A DNA stretch of 64,000 nt from Paraburkholderia fynbosensis (GCF_902859935.1 NZ_CADIKI010000015.1:62001-126000); one strand, 5' to 3'; positions 1 to 7,871 are shown, counted from the first letter of the stretch. Program-made: numbers and translations. The notes: a model not told the origin generated them from the letters alone.

Positions 1-890
1 TTCTTCGACATCTTCAGGCCATCGACGGTGACGAACGGTTCGCGTTTCGTGATCTTCGCGACCGCTTCCGCGCCCATCGCGAGCGGATAGAGCGGCCAGC
101 GCGGCAAACTGAGTGTCGGTGCCTTGCGGCCGGTCAGGGCGGCGATGTCCGCGAGCATCTGCTGAAGGGGCAGATTTTCGCCGCCGAGAATATAGCGCTC
201 GCCGATCTTGCCGCGTTCGAGCGCGAGAAAGTGGCCGGCCGCGACGTCGTCCACGTGCACGAGGTTCAGGCCGGTATCGACGAACGCGGGAATCTTGCCG
301 AGCGCCGCCTCGACGATGATGCGACCGGTCGGTGTCGGCTTGACGTCGCGCGGGCCGATCGGCGTGGAAGGATTGACGATCACCGCCGGCAGCCCGTCCT
401 CGGCGATCATCCGCTCCACCGCGCGCTCGGCCAGCACCTTGCTGCGCTTGTACACGCCGATTGCCTGGTCGGCTTTGAGCGGCGAGGTTTCGTCGGCGGA
501 CTGGCCCGAACTCGTCACCTCGAGCGTCGCCACGCTGCTCGTGTAGACGATGCGTTCGACGCCTTCCTTCAGCGCCGCGCGCATGGTCGCCTCGGTGCCT
601 TCGAGGTTCGAGCGCTCGATCTCGCTCGGGTCGGGCGCCCACAGCCGATAGTCGGCCGCCACATGCAGCAGATAGCGCACGCCGCGCAGCGCGCTGCGCA
701 TCGACGCTTCGTCGCGCATGTCGCCGACGACGATTTCCGCATCCAGCGCCTCGACGTTCTGGCGCGAACTGGTGGCGCGCACCAGCACGCGCACCTTGAA
801 GCCCTTCTGTTGCGCGATGCGCGCCACCGACGAGCCGACGAAGCCGGAAGCGCCGGTCACGAGCACGAGGTCGCGATTCTGTTCGGTCAT
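1..890 (-). CDS. hpnA: Hopanoid-associated NAD-dependent sugar epimerase (5' part, runs off the window)
   Basis: Extended short-chain dehydrogenase of the NAD-dependent epimerase/dehydratase family. The visible 296 codons show the N-terminal nucleotide fold with TGASGFVG at residues 12-19, a VAADYRLW stretch after the third strand, and the catalytic pair in YKRSK beginning at Tyr147. The overall pattern matches the HpnA group found in hopanoid gene clusters, where it is thought to act on the hopanoid head-group sugar. The start ATG at 890 is clear; the C-terminus lies upstream of base 1, so the gene is cut by the window edge and not broken. Other hopanoid genes may lie to the left but cannot be seen. 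The alternative is a dihydroflavonol-4-reductase-like enzyme of the same superfamily. Confidence 0.8.
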   Translation of the reverse strand, partial: MTEQNRDLVLVTGASGFVGSSVARIAQQKGFKVRVLVRATSSRQNVEALDAEIVVGDMRDEASMRSALRGVRYLLHVAADYRLWAPDPSEIERSNLEGTEATMRAALKEGVERIVYTSSVATLEVTSSGQSADETSPLKADQAIGVYKRSKVLAERAVERMIAEDGLPAVIVNPSTPIGPRDVKPTPTGRIIVEAALGKIPAFVDTGLNLVHVDDVAAGHFLALERGKIGERYILGGENLPLQQMLADIAALTGRKAPTLSLPRWPLYPLAMGAEAVAKITKREPFVTVDGLKMSK

Positions 891-1023
891 TCTGTTTCCA
901 TTTCCTGCATGACAGTCGACGGATTGTACGTGGCGCGCACGCGGTGTGGCGCGCCGCGTGCCTCGAACGGCACCGAAGAGTCCGTCGAACTGCATGAGAT
1001 CGAGCAGCCTCGCCGCGACGCGA

Positions 1024-1039
1024 CTAGAATGCCGGCTTG
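1024..1039 (+). promoter_or_regulatory. Possible -10 region upstream of acylphosphatase
   Basis: The 16-mer CTAGAATGCCGGCTTG contains a TAGAAT -10-like box about 33 bases before the acylphosphatase start. An identical 16-mer lies at 2772-2787 upstream of the rarD-like gene. No good -35 box is visible at normal spacing, so the call rests on the repeat and its placement. Confidence 0.3.
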
Positions 1040-1062
1040 AAAGATTGTGAGGAGAAGACGGC

Positions 1063-1356
1063 ATGGCCCCGGATCTCGATCAGCGGATCGAAACGTATCA
1101 CGTGCACGTACGCGGCTTGGTGCAGGGCGTCGGCTTTCGCCACGCGACAGTGCGGCAGGCGCACGCGCTCGGCATCAAGGGATGGGTCGCGAACCTCGAC
1201 GACGGCTCCGTCGAAGCGATGCTGCAGGGTTCGGCCAATCAGGTCGACCGGATGCTGTCGTGGCTGCGTCACGGGCCGCCGGCGGCGCGCGTGACGGAAG
1301 TGAGCGGCGAAGAGCGCTCGACGGAAAAGCGCTACGAGCGTTTCGAGCAGCACTGA
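1063..1356 (+). CDS. acyP: Acylphosphatase
   Basis: Small cytoplasmic enzyme (97 aa, the usual family length) that hydrolyses acyl phosphates to carboxylate and phosphate. The signature loop GLVQGVGFRH at residues 18-27 supplies the phosphate-binding Arg26, and Asn44 in GWVANLDDGSVEA is the catalytic asparagine; the ferredoxin-like fold pattern continues to the end. The ATG at 1063 follows a GAGGAGAAGA ribosome site. It is a single gene between the divergent hpnA and the convergent egtD, with a shared terminator downstream. Confidence 0.93.
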   Translation: MAPDLDQRIETYHVHVRGLVQGVGFRHATVRQAHALGIKGWVANLDDGSVEAMLQGSANQVDRMLSWLRHGPPAARVTEVSGEERSTEKRYERFEQH

Positions 1357-1368
1357 GCGCAGCAGCGA

Positions 1369-1412
1369 AAAAAAGGCGGCGTGCCATCGTGTTGATGGCG
1401 CGCCGCCTTTTT
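1369..1412. terminator. Bidirectional intrinsic terminator between acyP and egtD
   Basis: A long inverted repeat pairs AAAAAGGCGGCG/GCCAT with ATGGC/CGCCGCCTTTTT around a short loop. The A-run on one side and T-run on the other let it end transcription from both convergent genes. Confidence 0.85.
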
Positions 1413-1436
1413 CGTTTGTGTCGAGACCGTCAGCGT

Positions 1437-2417
1437 TTATTGCGCCACCAGCAGGCTCTCCGCAAAGCCCCATTCGTCCTCGATCCACTGATGACTGCAC
1501 ACGAAGCCTGCACCGTCGGCAATCGCGGGCATCTCCTCCGCGCGATATTTGTGACTGCTCTCGGTCCAGATCGTTTCGCCTTGTTTGAGGGACACCGTCA
1601 ACTGCGCCGCGCCGATGCGCGCCGTGATATCGCGCTTCGCCCGCAGATGCATCTCGATGCTGCGCGCGTCGGGATTGAAGCGCGCGACGTGCTCGAACGC
1701 GTCGAGCGGCAAGTCGCCATCGAGTTCGCGGTTGATGCGCGCGAGCAGATTCAGATTGAACGACGCGGTCACGCCGATCGAATCGTCGTAGGCGGCCACC
1801 AGCACCGGCGTCGGCTTGATTAAATCCGTGCCGAGCAGCAATGCGTCGCCGGGCGCGAGCATGTTGCGGATTTCACGCAGAAAGCGCGTCGCCGCGAGTC
1901 TGCCGAAATTGCCGATGGTACTGCCGAGAAACAGAACGAGTAACCGCTCGTCCGGTGCGCGCTGCTTGCTCACTTCGGCGAGACCGGCCAGATAGTCACG
2001 CTCATAGCCGACGATCGAAATCCGCTCGATGTCGCCGAGTTCGCGTCTGCAAAGCTGCAACGCACTGCGCGAAATTTCAATCGGGCAGTAAGAAGTGGGG
2101 CGCTTTTTACACAGTGCTTCAAGAATGCGCCGCGTTTTCCGGCCGCTGCCGCTGCCGAGTTCGGCGACGGTCACGTCATGCGGCAGATGCTCGACGATGT
2201 CCGCAGCGTGCTCTGCGAGCAGCCTTTCCTCGGCGCGCGTCACGCCATATTCGGGCAATACGGTGATCACTTCAAAGAGCGCGGAGCCCACTTCGTCGTA
2301 CAGATATTTCGACGGCAGCTCTTTCTGCGGCGTGTGGGCGAGTCCCGCGCGCACGTCGGCGGCGAAGGCAGAGCGTAGGTCGGGCGAGGCGTCGAGCGAT
2401 AGGGCTGGCTGGGTCAT
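1437..2417 (-). CDS. egtD: L-histidine N-alpha-methyltransferase (EgtD)
   Basis: SAM-dependent enzyme that trimethylates histidine to hercynine, the first step of ergothioneine synthesis. The 326-aa product has the EgtD N-terminal region (KYLYDE, VLPEYGVTRAEE), the SAM-binding ELGSGSGRKT loop, a PIEIS strand, LFLGSTIGNF, and the family's C-terminal beta domain ending in EWGFAESLL. The open frame extends to 2603, but ATG 2417 (MTQPAL) or ATG 2435 (MTTGAS) fits the family; upstream residues look non-coding. The next step enzyme, EgtB, is often adjacent in other genomes but is not in this window. Cytoplasmic. Confidence 0.9.
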   Translation of the reverse strand: MTQPALSLDASPDLRSAFAADVRAGLAHTPQKELPSKYLYDEVGSALFEVITVLPEYGVTRAEERLLAEHAADIVEHLPHDVTVAELGSGSGRKTRRILEALCKKRPTSYCPIEISRSALQLCRRELGDIERISIVGYERDYLAGLAEVSKQRAPDERLLVLFLGSTIGNFGRLAATRFLREIRNMLAPGDALLLGTDLIKPTPVLVAAYDDSIGVTASFNLNLLARINRELDGDLPLDAFEHVARFNPDARSIEMHLRAKRDITARIGAAQLTVSLKQGETIWTESSHKYRAEEMPAIADGAGFVCSHQWIEDEWGFAESLLVAQ

Positions 2418-2435
2418 GCTGGCTCCAGTAGTCAT

Positions 2436-2857
2436 ATTCGATGAGCGGGATTGCTGGCCGGGCGGCGCATGCGCGGTGAAACGACGCGAGCGCTGCATGC
2501 CGTGAGAGAGAAGGGCGGGCGGGTCTTTGCAGACCGCCTTTGCCGTTCGGGCTCGTTGATGCTGCGTGTGCTGTTGCGAACAGCGTGCAAGGCTTCGTAG
2601 CAAGATTCGCGCTTGAGTCGCTCGCGCGACTAGGATAGCGCGGTCGATGAGACAGCGCGGCTTCGCCCGCCGCGCATGAAGCTTATGTTCTAGTGCATCG
2701 ACGCGCGATGCGCACGAACTAATTGCAGACGGTGGCCGGAAAAGCGCAAGCCCGTGGAATCAATAACCCGTCTAGAATGCCGGCTTGCGCCGTTCTTCGA
2801 ATACAAAAAACGCAGGGCTTGCCGATGTGCAATGCCCGCGTGTGAGACCTTATTGCA
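2436..2857. other. Intergenic region between divergent egtD and rarD-like gene
   Basis: No convincing gene. The open frames here have codon usage typical of shadow frames. The only features seen are the TAGAAT-containing 16-mer at 2772-2787, probably the promoter of the rarD side, and the small ORF that starts at 2858. Confidence 0.5.
2772..2787 (+). promoter_or_regulatory. Possible -10 region upstream of rarD-like gene (repeat of 1024-1039)
   Basis: CTAGAATGCCGGCTTG, identical to the 16-mer upstream of acyP. TAGAAT could serve as -10; it lies about 80 bases before the small ORF at 2858. Confidence 0.3.
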
Positions 2858-2959
2858 ATGACAACAACGAACACCGCGCAAGCGGATGCTGCGCTGCAAA
2901 CCGCTCCGCCTGAATCCACCTCATATGCCGACGCGTTTGCCGCAGCGTTGACGCCATGA
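2858..2959 (+). CDS. Possible 33-aa leader ORF overlapping the rarD-like start
   Basis: ATG at 2858 opens a 33-codon frame, MTTTNTAQADAALQ..., rich in Ala and Thr, whose TGA at 2957-2959 overlaps the ATG of the permease (ATGA). The arrangement would allow translational coupling. There is no strong ribosome site, no known family and no obvious attenuator hairpin, so it may be only a chance frame or a regulatory leader peptide. Confidence 0.3.
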   Translation: MTTTNTAQADAALQTAPPESTSYADAFAAALTP

Positions 2960-3864
2960 GCCGCGCGATGAACCAGTATGACCCAAAGCGCGGTATTGCG
3001 TTGTCGGTCGGCGCATCCGCGATGTTCGCCTTGCTGTCCGCTTATGCAACGCTGCTCACGCCGCTGAACGGCCTCGACATCTTTGCATGGCGTGTCGTAT
3101 GGACGGTGCCGGGTGCGCTGCTGCTGGTCGCGTTGCGCAAACGCTTGCCCATTCTCCGACGACTTCTTTACCGGATGGTGACCGAACCGAAGCTCTGCGC
3201 CGCGATGATCGCGAGCGCGGCGCTGCTCGGCGCGCAACTGTGGTTGTTTCTATGGGCGCCGCTGCATGGGCGGATGCTCGAAGTGTCGCTCGGCTATTTC
3301 CTGCTGCCGCTAACTATGGTGCTGGTGGGGCGCTTCTACTATCACGAGCGCCTCGACGCGTTGCAATGGCTCGCCATGCTCTGCGCGGCAGTGGGCGTCG
3401 GCCACGAACTGTGGGCGACGGGCGCGTTTTCGTGGCCGACGTTGCTGGTCGCGCTCGGCTATCCGCCGTACTTCGCGCTGCGCCGCAAAATCAACGAGGA
3501 TTCGCTGGCGATGTTCACCGTCGAAATGGCGCTGCTGCTGCCGGTGGCGATCGTGTGCATCGTCAGTGGCGGTTCGCTGACGACGATCGCCGGCCGCGTC
3601 GACATGTGGTGCCTTCTGTTGCCGGGCCTCGGCGCGTTGAGCACGATTGCGCTGGCTTCGTATCTGAAGGCGAGCCGCTTATTGCCGGTCGCGTTGTTCG
3701 GCATCCTCGGTTATGTGGAACCGGTGTTGCTGGTGCTGGTGTCGATCACGCTGCTCGGTGAAACACTCAGCGCCGCGCAACTGGCGACTTATATTCCGAT
3801 TTGGATCGCCGTGGCGTTGACGGCATTGCATGGTGCCCGTCTCGTCCGGCTCGCGCCGAATTGA
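2956..3864 (+). CDS. RarD-like EamA/DMT superfamily permease
   Basis: Inner-membrane protein of 302 aa with about ten predicted helices in two EamA repeats, the layout of the RarD branch (residues about 12-150 and 155-295). Typical segments are FAWRVVWTVPGALLL, SLGYFLLPLTMVLVGR and LLPVALFGILGYVEPVLLVLVSITLLGE. Family members move small metabolites; RarD itself is linked by name to chloramphenicol sensitivity, but the substrate is unknown. ATG 2956 overlaps the stop of the small upstream ORF; ATG 2968 (MNQYDP) is an equally good start. Confidence 0.85.
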   Translation: MSRAMNQYDPKRGIALSVGASAMFALLSAYATLLTPLNGLDIFAWRVVWTVPGALLLVALRKRLPILRRLLYRMVTEPKLCAAMIASAALLGAQLWLFLWAPLHGRMLEVSLGYFLLPLTMVLVGRFYYHERLDALQWLAMLCAAVGVGHELWATGAFSWPTLLVALGYPPYFALRRKINEDSLAMFTVEMALLLPVAIVCIVSGGSLTTIAGRVDMWCLLLPGLGALSTIALASYLKASRLLPVALFGILGYVEPVLLVLVSITLLGETLSAAQLATYIPIWIAVALTALHGARLVRLAPN

Positions 3865-3908
3865 ACGGCGCGGACACCGACATCCGACGCGCACGGCGGC
3901 CCGGGCGC

Positions 3909-4150
3909 TCAGCGCGGCGCCGCTGGCCGCTTCGCATTGGTGCGCATCGGACCGACTTGCGCGTCGATCGCTTCGCGCAGATCGGGCCGCCAGCCGAAGC
4001 CGAACATGGCTTCCGCAAGAACGAACAGCGGTCCGATGAGCAGGCCGATCACATCGTCGACGAAGGCCGGCTTGCGATGTTCATACGCGACATGGCCGAT
4101 GAACTGGAACACCCAGCCGATCACGAAAAGCCCAATGCAACCTAATTTGA
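3909..4150 (-). pseudogene. C-terminal remnant of a DUF962/Mpo1-like membrane protein
   Basis: The frame encodes GLFVIGWVFQFIGH, KPAFVDDVIGLLIGP and LFVLAEAMFGFG, the last two helices and conserved His/Asp motifs of the DUF962 (YGL010w/Mpo1-like) family. Family members are about 160-200 aa with further N-terminal helices; here only about 75 recognisable residues remain. Upstream the same frame runs antisense-like through the 125-aa ORF at 4142-4519 and has no in-frame ATG, GTG or TTG at the family boundary. The 5' half therefore seems deleted, and the piece is probably not translated. Confidence 0.6.
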
Positions 4151-4519
4151 AACCATCGGGTTGCGGCGGCGCTTCATCGGGCCGATCAACGCGGCGGGGA
4201 GCGTCGAGATCAGCGTATGCAAGGTGAAGTCGAAGTCTTCGTACGCGATGTCGAGTTGCACGCGCACTTCGTCGCGCACGGCTTCCGTGCTGACGACATA
4301 GACGCCGAGCGGCGAGTGAAGCAGCGCGCGAAGTTGGGTGCCCGCCAGATCGTGCGGCGAATGCGGCAGCGTCACCTGCAAGAGGGCGCGTGCCGGAGGA
4401 AACGGGATGATGTTGCTGTGTTGAACCGGCGGCTTGTCGAGCGACTGCGTGGCCAAGCTGTCGATGGATTGCGTAAGGGCCATGTGATGTGGCGTTCGTT
4501 GACGCCATGGGTTGATCAA
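4142..4519 (-). CDS. Hypothetical protein
   Basis: Frame of up to 125 aa (113 aa from ATG 4483, MALTQSIDS; a TTG at 4519 is the longer option). Soluble, without signal peptide or membrane helix; the middle reads HSPHDLAGTQLRALLHSPLGVYVVSTEAVRDEV and resembles an alpha/beta fold. I do not recognise a family. No Shine-Dalgarno sequence is obvious before either start. It sits immediately upstream of the DUF962 remnant on the same strand. Confidence 0.5.
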   Translation of the reverse strand: MINPWRQRTPHHMALTQSIDSLATQSLDKPPVQHSNIIPFPPARALLQVTLPHSPHDLAGTQLRALLHSPLGVYVVSTEAVRDEVRVQLDIAYEDFDFTLHTLISTLPAALIGPMKRRRNPMVSN

Positions 4520-4625
4520 GACAGTTCGAGATTAGACTTCCGCAAGTAAACGCGGTGCAAAAATTGGCGCATTCGCTGAAAAGATCATGGGGGCGCGCGG
4601 CACACCCCGCCACGTAATCGCGCAG

Positions 4626-4653
4626 AAAAAAAAGGCGAGTCATGCGACTCGCC
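4626..4653 (-). terminator. Intrinsic terminator of the Ala/Lys-rich exported protein gene
   Basis: Perfect 8-bp stem GGCGAGTC/GACTCGCC with loop ATGC, followed on the minus strand by eight T residues (A-run at 4626-4633). It lies about 75 bases after the stop of the gene at 4727-5098. Confidence 0.85.
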
Positions 4654-4726
4654 CTCCCTGAATGGCACAGTTCGGCTTCGATCAGTTACCCATGCATGGC
4701 CGGTGCGTGCCTGAACCGATCACGTG

Positions 4727-5098
4727 TTATTGCGTCGTTGTCGTGTCGGCTTGTGCGCCATCGGCTTTTGCCGGGGCATTGCTGGCCTCTTTCGCGCTCC
4801 CCGTATTGGCTTTTGCGCCGCTGGTTTTGGCGGCGGTTTTCTTGACGGTTTTATGTGCTTTGGCCGTGTGCGTGGCGGAAGTCTTTTTCACCGATGCCTT
4901 CGTCGTAGCCTTGGCGGGCGCTTTCGCCGTGGCGCCGCCTTCGTCCGTTGCGCCGGTCTGCACGGCGGTGCTCGCCTTCAGATTCGCTTGACCGGCGGGC
5001 TGCATTTGCGCGGGTTGCGTGCTGGACGGCGCGGCCGTTTGAGCGAACGCGGTCGACACGAGCAGAGCGGAAGCGAGAGCGGCGAAAAGCGTCTTCAT
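4727..5098 (-). CDS. Exported Ala/Lys/Thr-rich low-complexity protein
   Basis: 123 aa from ATG 5098. Residues 1-20 form a Sec signal peptide ending in STAFAQ. The rest is disordered: first Gln/Pro/Ser-rich, then a histone-H1-like basic region (AKATTKASVKKTSATHT, KTVKKTAAKTSG) and an acidic-neutral tail ending in TTTTQ. Such proteins are common in Burkholderia, with unknown function; the basic tract could bind nucleic acid or the envelope. No Cys follows the signal, so it is periplasmic or secreted and not a lipoprotein. A clear intrinsic terminator follows. Confidence 0.7.
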   Translation of the reverse strand: MKTLFAALASALLVSTAFAQTAAPSSTQPAQMQPAGQANLKASTAVQTGATDEGGATAKAPAKATTKASVKKTSATHTAKAHKTVKKTAAKTSGAKANTGSAKEASNAPAKADGAQADTTTTQ

Positions 5099-5310
5099 GA
5101 TGTGACTCCTCATTGAACCGGTGGATTCTTGTGTCGCGGCTGAATGATTTCAGCGCTGCCGGTTTAACGTTGGCGGGACGACAGACGTTGACGCCGCTCT
5201 GGTGACAAAACGTAACCGCCGAAACATATCGGGGTACTAAATCAACGGCGGTGCGTAGAGCATCCCCGCCTTCGCGTCACGTGCGTTTCGCTAGAGCCAA
5301 ACCTGAGGCA

Positions 5311-5571
5311 TCATTGAAACGGATTCTCGACGACACCCGGCTTCGCATCCGGCTCGTCCTTCACCTTCGCCGGCAGATTGGTTTGCGCCTGCAAGCTGGC
5401 GACGATCGCATCCACCGCTTCCTTCAATGCAAGCGCCGCCTTCAGTCCGCGCTGATCCTGCGTCAGTTCCAGCGTGCCGTTCAGCACGACGCGCGTGGTG
5501 CCGTTGCTCAACGTGAGCGCGTCGCCCTGAATGTTGAGTACGTCGTCATCGTTCGAATAGGGTTTAAACAC
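5311..5571 (-). CDS. Hypothetical 86-aa protein translationally coupled to the nuclease gene
   Basis: A GTG start at 5571 lies just upstream of, and overlaps, the TAA of the endonuclease gene (GTGTTTAA). A GGGAGGA ribosome site stands about 8 bases before GTG and is inside the nuclease coding end, which strongly supports this start. The product begins FKPYSNDDDVLN, continues with a beta-rich stretch (LTLSNGTTRVVLNGTLEL) and a helical KAALALKEAVDAIVASLQ segment. It has no signal peptide and no known family to me. Because it is coupled to a nuclease, an inhibitor or chaperone role is possible but unproven. Confidence 0.6.
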   Translation of the reverse strand: MFKPYSNDDDVLNIQGDALTLSNGTTRVVLNGTLELTQDQRGLKAALALKEAVDAIVASLQAQTNLPAKVKDEPDAKPGVVENPFQ

Positions 5572-6313
5572 CTCTGAGTCCTCCCGGTCGCTGGTCCTTG
5601 ACGTTTTCCGGAATGCCCGGAAAACGGATGCCCGATGCTGCTTCGAGTTCGTGAATCGTCCGGATGTCGTAACGATTGGTCGAGACATTGTCCACCACCA
5701 CCGCGAACGCCAGCTGCCGCGAAGGCACGTAGACGACCTTGAACAACTGCGTCGGCACGAACACGCGCGTTGCGCCGATGGTCTGCAACTGCTGGCCGTT
5801 GAAGATCGGCCCGGTGACCACGTAGGTATCGTCGTACGACACCGCGATCTTGCGCACCGACGTTTCGATGCGCGCCCATAGCCGTTGGTTGTTCTCGCGA
5901 TTCTGCGGCACGATGTTGGCGAGCGAGAACGATTGTGCCATCGCCTGCTGATTCCAGCGATTGCCCGCCGGACTCATATGACCACGATCAAAACCGCTGC
6001 GTTTGTAGTCCGCGAGCGTTGCGCCTTCGCCGTCGGGCAAACGTGCATCTTCGAAGAACTTGTTGGTGCGCACCATGTCTTTCGCGGCTTCGATATGATC
6101 GCGCGTCAGATGCTCGGCAGACCAGAGCGGGCCATGCGTGATGCCCGAATGCAGAACCGCGAAATCGCTATAGCAGAGCATGCGCGTTTTCGGCGCCATG
6201 TTCTGATTGGTCAGAACGGGCCATTGCGCATTCGGTGTGAACTGGGAACAGGACGGCGCTGCGCTCGCGTGAGCGGCAACGGTGAACAACAGACAGGCGA
6301 ACCACTTCTTCAT
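5564..6313 (-). CDS. Secreted DNA/RNA non-specific endonuclease
   Basis: 249 aa with a Sec signal peptide (residues 1-19, HASAAP). It belongs to the beta-beta-alpha-metal NUC family that cuts DNA and RNA. The motif DRGH at residues 109-112 gives the general base His112, and NIVPQNRENN at 133-142 supplies the metal-binding Asn. The DRGHMSPAGN context is the hallmark of the family. The likely site of action is the periplasm or outside the cell, for nutrient scavenging or defence against DNA. It overlaps the small GTG-initiated ORF downstream. Confidence 0.92.
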   Translation of the reverse strand: MKKWFACLLFTVAAHASAAPSCSQFTPNAQWPVLTNQNMAPKTRMLCYSDFAVLHSGITHGPLWSAEHLTRDHIEAAKDMVRTNKFFEDARLPDGEGATLADYKRSGFDRGHMSPAGNRWNQQAMAQSFSLANIVPQNRENNQRLWARIETSVRKIAVSYDDTYVVTGPIFNGQQLQTIGATRVFVPTQLFKVVYVPSRQLAFAVVVDNVSTNRYDIRTIHELEAASGIRFPGIPENVKDQRPGGLRGV

Positions 6314-6618
6314 GTGTCAGTCAGTCGAGGGATCGGGGGCGCAAGTATAGCGTTGCGCGCCTTTATCCGGCGACAGGACATGCAGGGCAAGTGGGAGAAA
6401 GAAGAGAGATCGCGCGGGCAAAAAAAACGGGCCGCTTTGCAGCGACCCTAATGCGTGGACTTTCGACTCTACGCACGCATGCTTAAGGCCGCCTTAACTG
6501 CGCGCGACGCAGAATCGAAGTAGGTGACATGGCGCACGAACACCCGCGCGCACGAGCGAACGCGCCCGTGAACGGAACTTTCGACCGACATAGTCGGCTC
6601 TTGAAAAGACGCTAAAAC
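6314..6618. other. Non-coding interval with a minus-strand terminator
   Basis: No gene supported. The region holds the nuclease promoter side (6314-6400) and the terminator at 6420-6448. The remainder shows nothing distinctive. Confidence 0.5.
6420..6448 (-). terminator. Intrinsic terminator (minus strand)
   Basis: GGG-C-CGCT pairs with AGCG-A-CCC around TTGC with one mismatch, followed on the minus strand by eight T residues. It would end transcripts coming from the 119-aa gene at 6619-6978. Confidence 0.65.
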
Positions 6619-6978
6619 TTAATTACCGAACACGCTGTTTTCGGCGCGAACCGTTTGACGGTCTACGGCTTGCAGGCGCCAGAAACCGCTGGTCGGCGCG
6701 CGGGTCGGCAAGCCAGTCCAGGCGGCGGCGCCCTGCGCCGCGCTCACGCGTTGCTTGCGGTCCACATGCAAGCCTCGCAGCGTACACAACGGTGCGTCCG
6801 TGCGGGGCGCACAGAGCGTCGTTACGCCGTCTTCGTCGTGCAATTCGCCCCAAGGGGGCAGGTCGATCCCTTGATGCGCTTCTCTCGACCACCGGTGTTC
6901 GTCGGTGTCGAGCCATAGCACAGCGTAATCGTGGCTGACGGTGGGATCGGAACCGTTGATCAGGATGGTCAGTCGCAT
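6619..6978 (-). CDS. Hypothetical 119-aa protein
   Basis: Soluble protein starting MRLTILINGSDPTV, with a conserved-looking YAVLWLDTDEHRW segment, a Trp-rich middle and a C-terminal GFWRLQAVDRQTVRAENSVFGN. No signal peptide or helix. Codon use is gene-like and a terminator follows 170 bases downstream. I do not recognise a family. Confidence 0.55.
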   Translation of the reverse strand: MRLTILINGSDPTVSHDYAVLWLDTDEHRWSREAHQGIDLPPWGELHDEDGVTTLCAPRTDAPLCTLRGLHVDRKQRVSAAQGAAAWTGLPTRAPTSGFWRLQAVDRQTVRAENSVFGN

Positions 6979-7139
6979 GGCAGGTTCCGTACAAATTGCG
7001 AAGTGATGCTCTATTAGTCTATGCGGTGATGCGCGTTATGCAAGGCAAACGGTATGAGGTTCGGATACGAAAAAACGCACGCCCGCTGCGCGCGGCGGTA
7101 CGATAGCCGACGTCACGATGACGTTCGCGGAGGCGCGCC

Positions 7140-7820
7140 ATGCTGCGTCGGTTTCTGCAATTTGCGATGGTGGCGGCATGCCTGAGCGTGGCGACTCCGC
7201 TCAGTGTGACGGCAGCGGACAGCGTGCCGTTCGCCGCCCCCGCGCCGGTCGTCTATGTGTCGAACTTCGATCTGGACGTGGCGAACATCGCACCGGATAG
7301 CGGGCCGGGACAACGCGTGCGCCGGCTGCGCGGTTTGCTGCCGGCAGGGCCCGGGCCGCAGGGCCAGAGCAAGAATCCGCAAGAGCACGCCGCGCAAATC
7401 GTGAACGAGATGGCGGACGCGTTGACGGAAGATCTGCAAAAGGGTGGCGTCGATGCCCGCCGCATCGCGCCGGGGCAACCGTCGCCGGCTGCCGGTTGGC
7501 AAGTGCGTGGTGTCTTTCTAAGCGTCGACGACGGCAATCGCTTGCAACGCGCGATGGTGGGCTTCGGCGCGGGTCAGAACGATATCCAGGTGGCGGTGTC
7601 ATGCGACAGCCTGGGCGCGGCCGATCTACCGCCGCTGTATCAGGCGGTCGAGGAAGCCGGCAGCAAGAGCATGCCGGGCGCGGCGATCAAATTGAATCCG
7701 TATGTGATCGCGGCCAAATTCGTGATGGCGAGCGGCGACGAGAAGAAGACGATCAGGAAAACTGCGCAGGAGATTGCAGACGCGGTGCTCGTGAAGCTGC
7801 ACGCCGCGACGACGCAGTAA
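7140..7820 (+). CDS. DUF4410-type exported protein
   Basis: 226 aa with a Sec signal peptide (residues 1-25, ending VTAAD). The mature part has the DUF4410 pattern: VVYVSNFDLD at the start, a VNEMADALTEDLQKGG helix, GWQVRGVFLSVDDGNRLQRAMVGFGAGQNDIQVAV in the middle, and a C-terminal TAQEIADAVLVKL helix. The family is envelope-located and of unknown role. The ATG follows a GCGGAGGCGCGCC stretch that can act as ribosome site. Monocistronic. Confidence 0.75.
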   Translation: MLRRFLQFAMVAACLSVATPLSVTAADSVPFAAPAPVVYVSNFDLDVANIAPDSGPGQRVRRLRGLLPAGPGPQGQSKNPQEHAAQIVNEMADALTEDLQKGGVDARRIAPGQPSPAAGWQVRGVFLSVDDGNRLQRAMVGFGAGQNDIQVAVSCDSLGAADLPPLYQAVEEAGSKSMPGAAIKLNPYVIAAKFVMASGDEKKTIRKTAQEIADAVLVKLHAATTQ

Positions 7821-7871
7821 GGCGCGTGCGTCGTCGCTGCCGGACAATCCGGGTTCGCCAGCCCAACGCCT

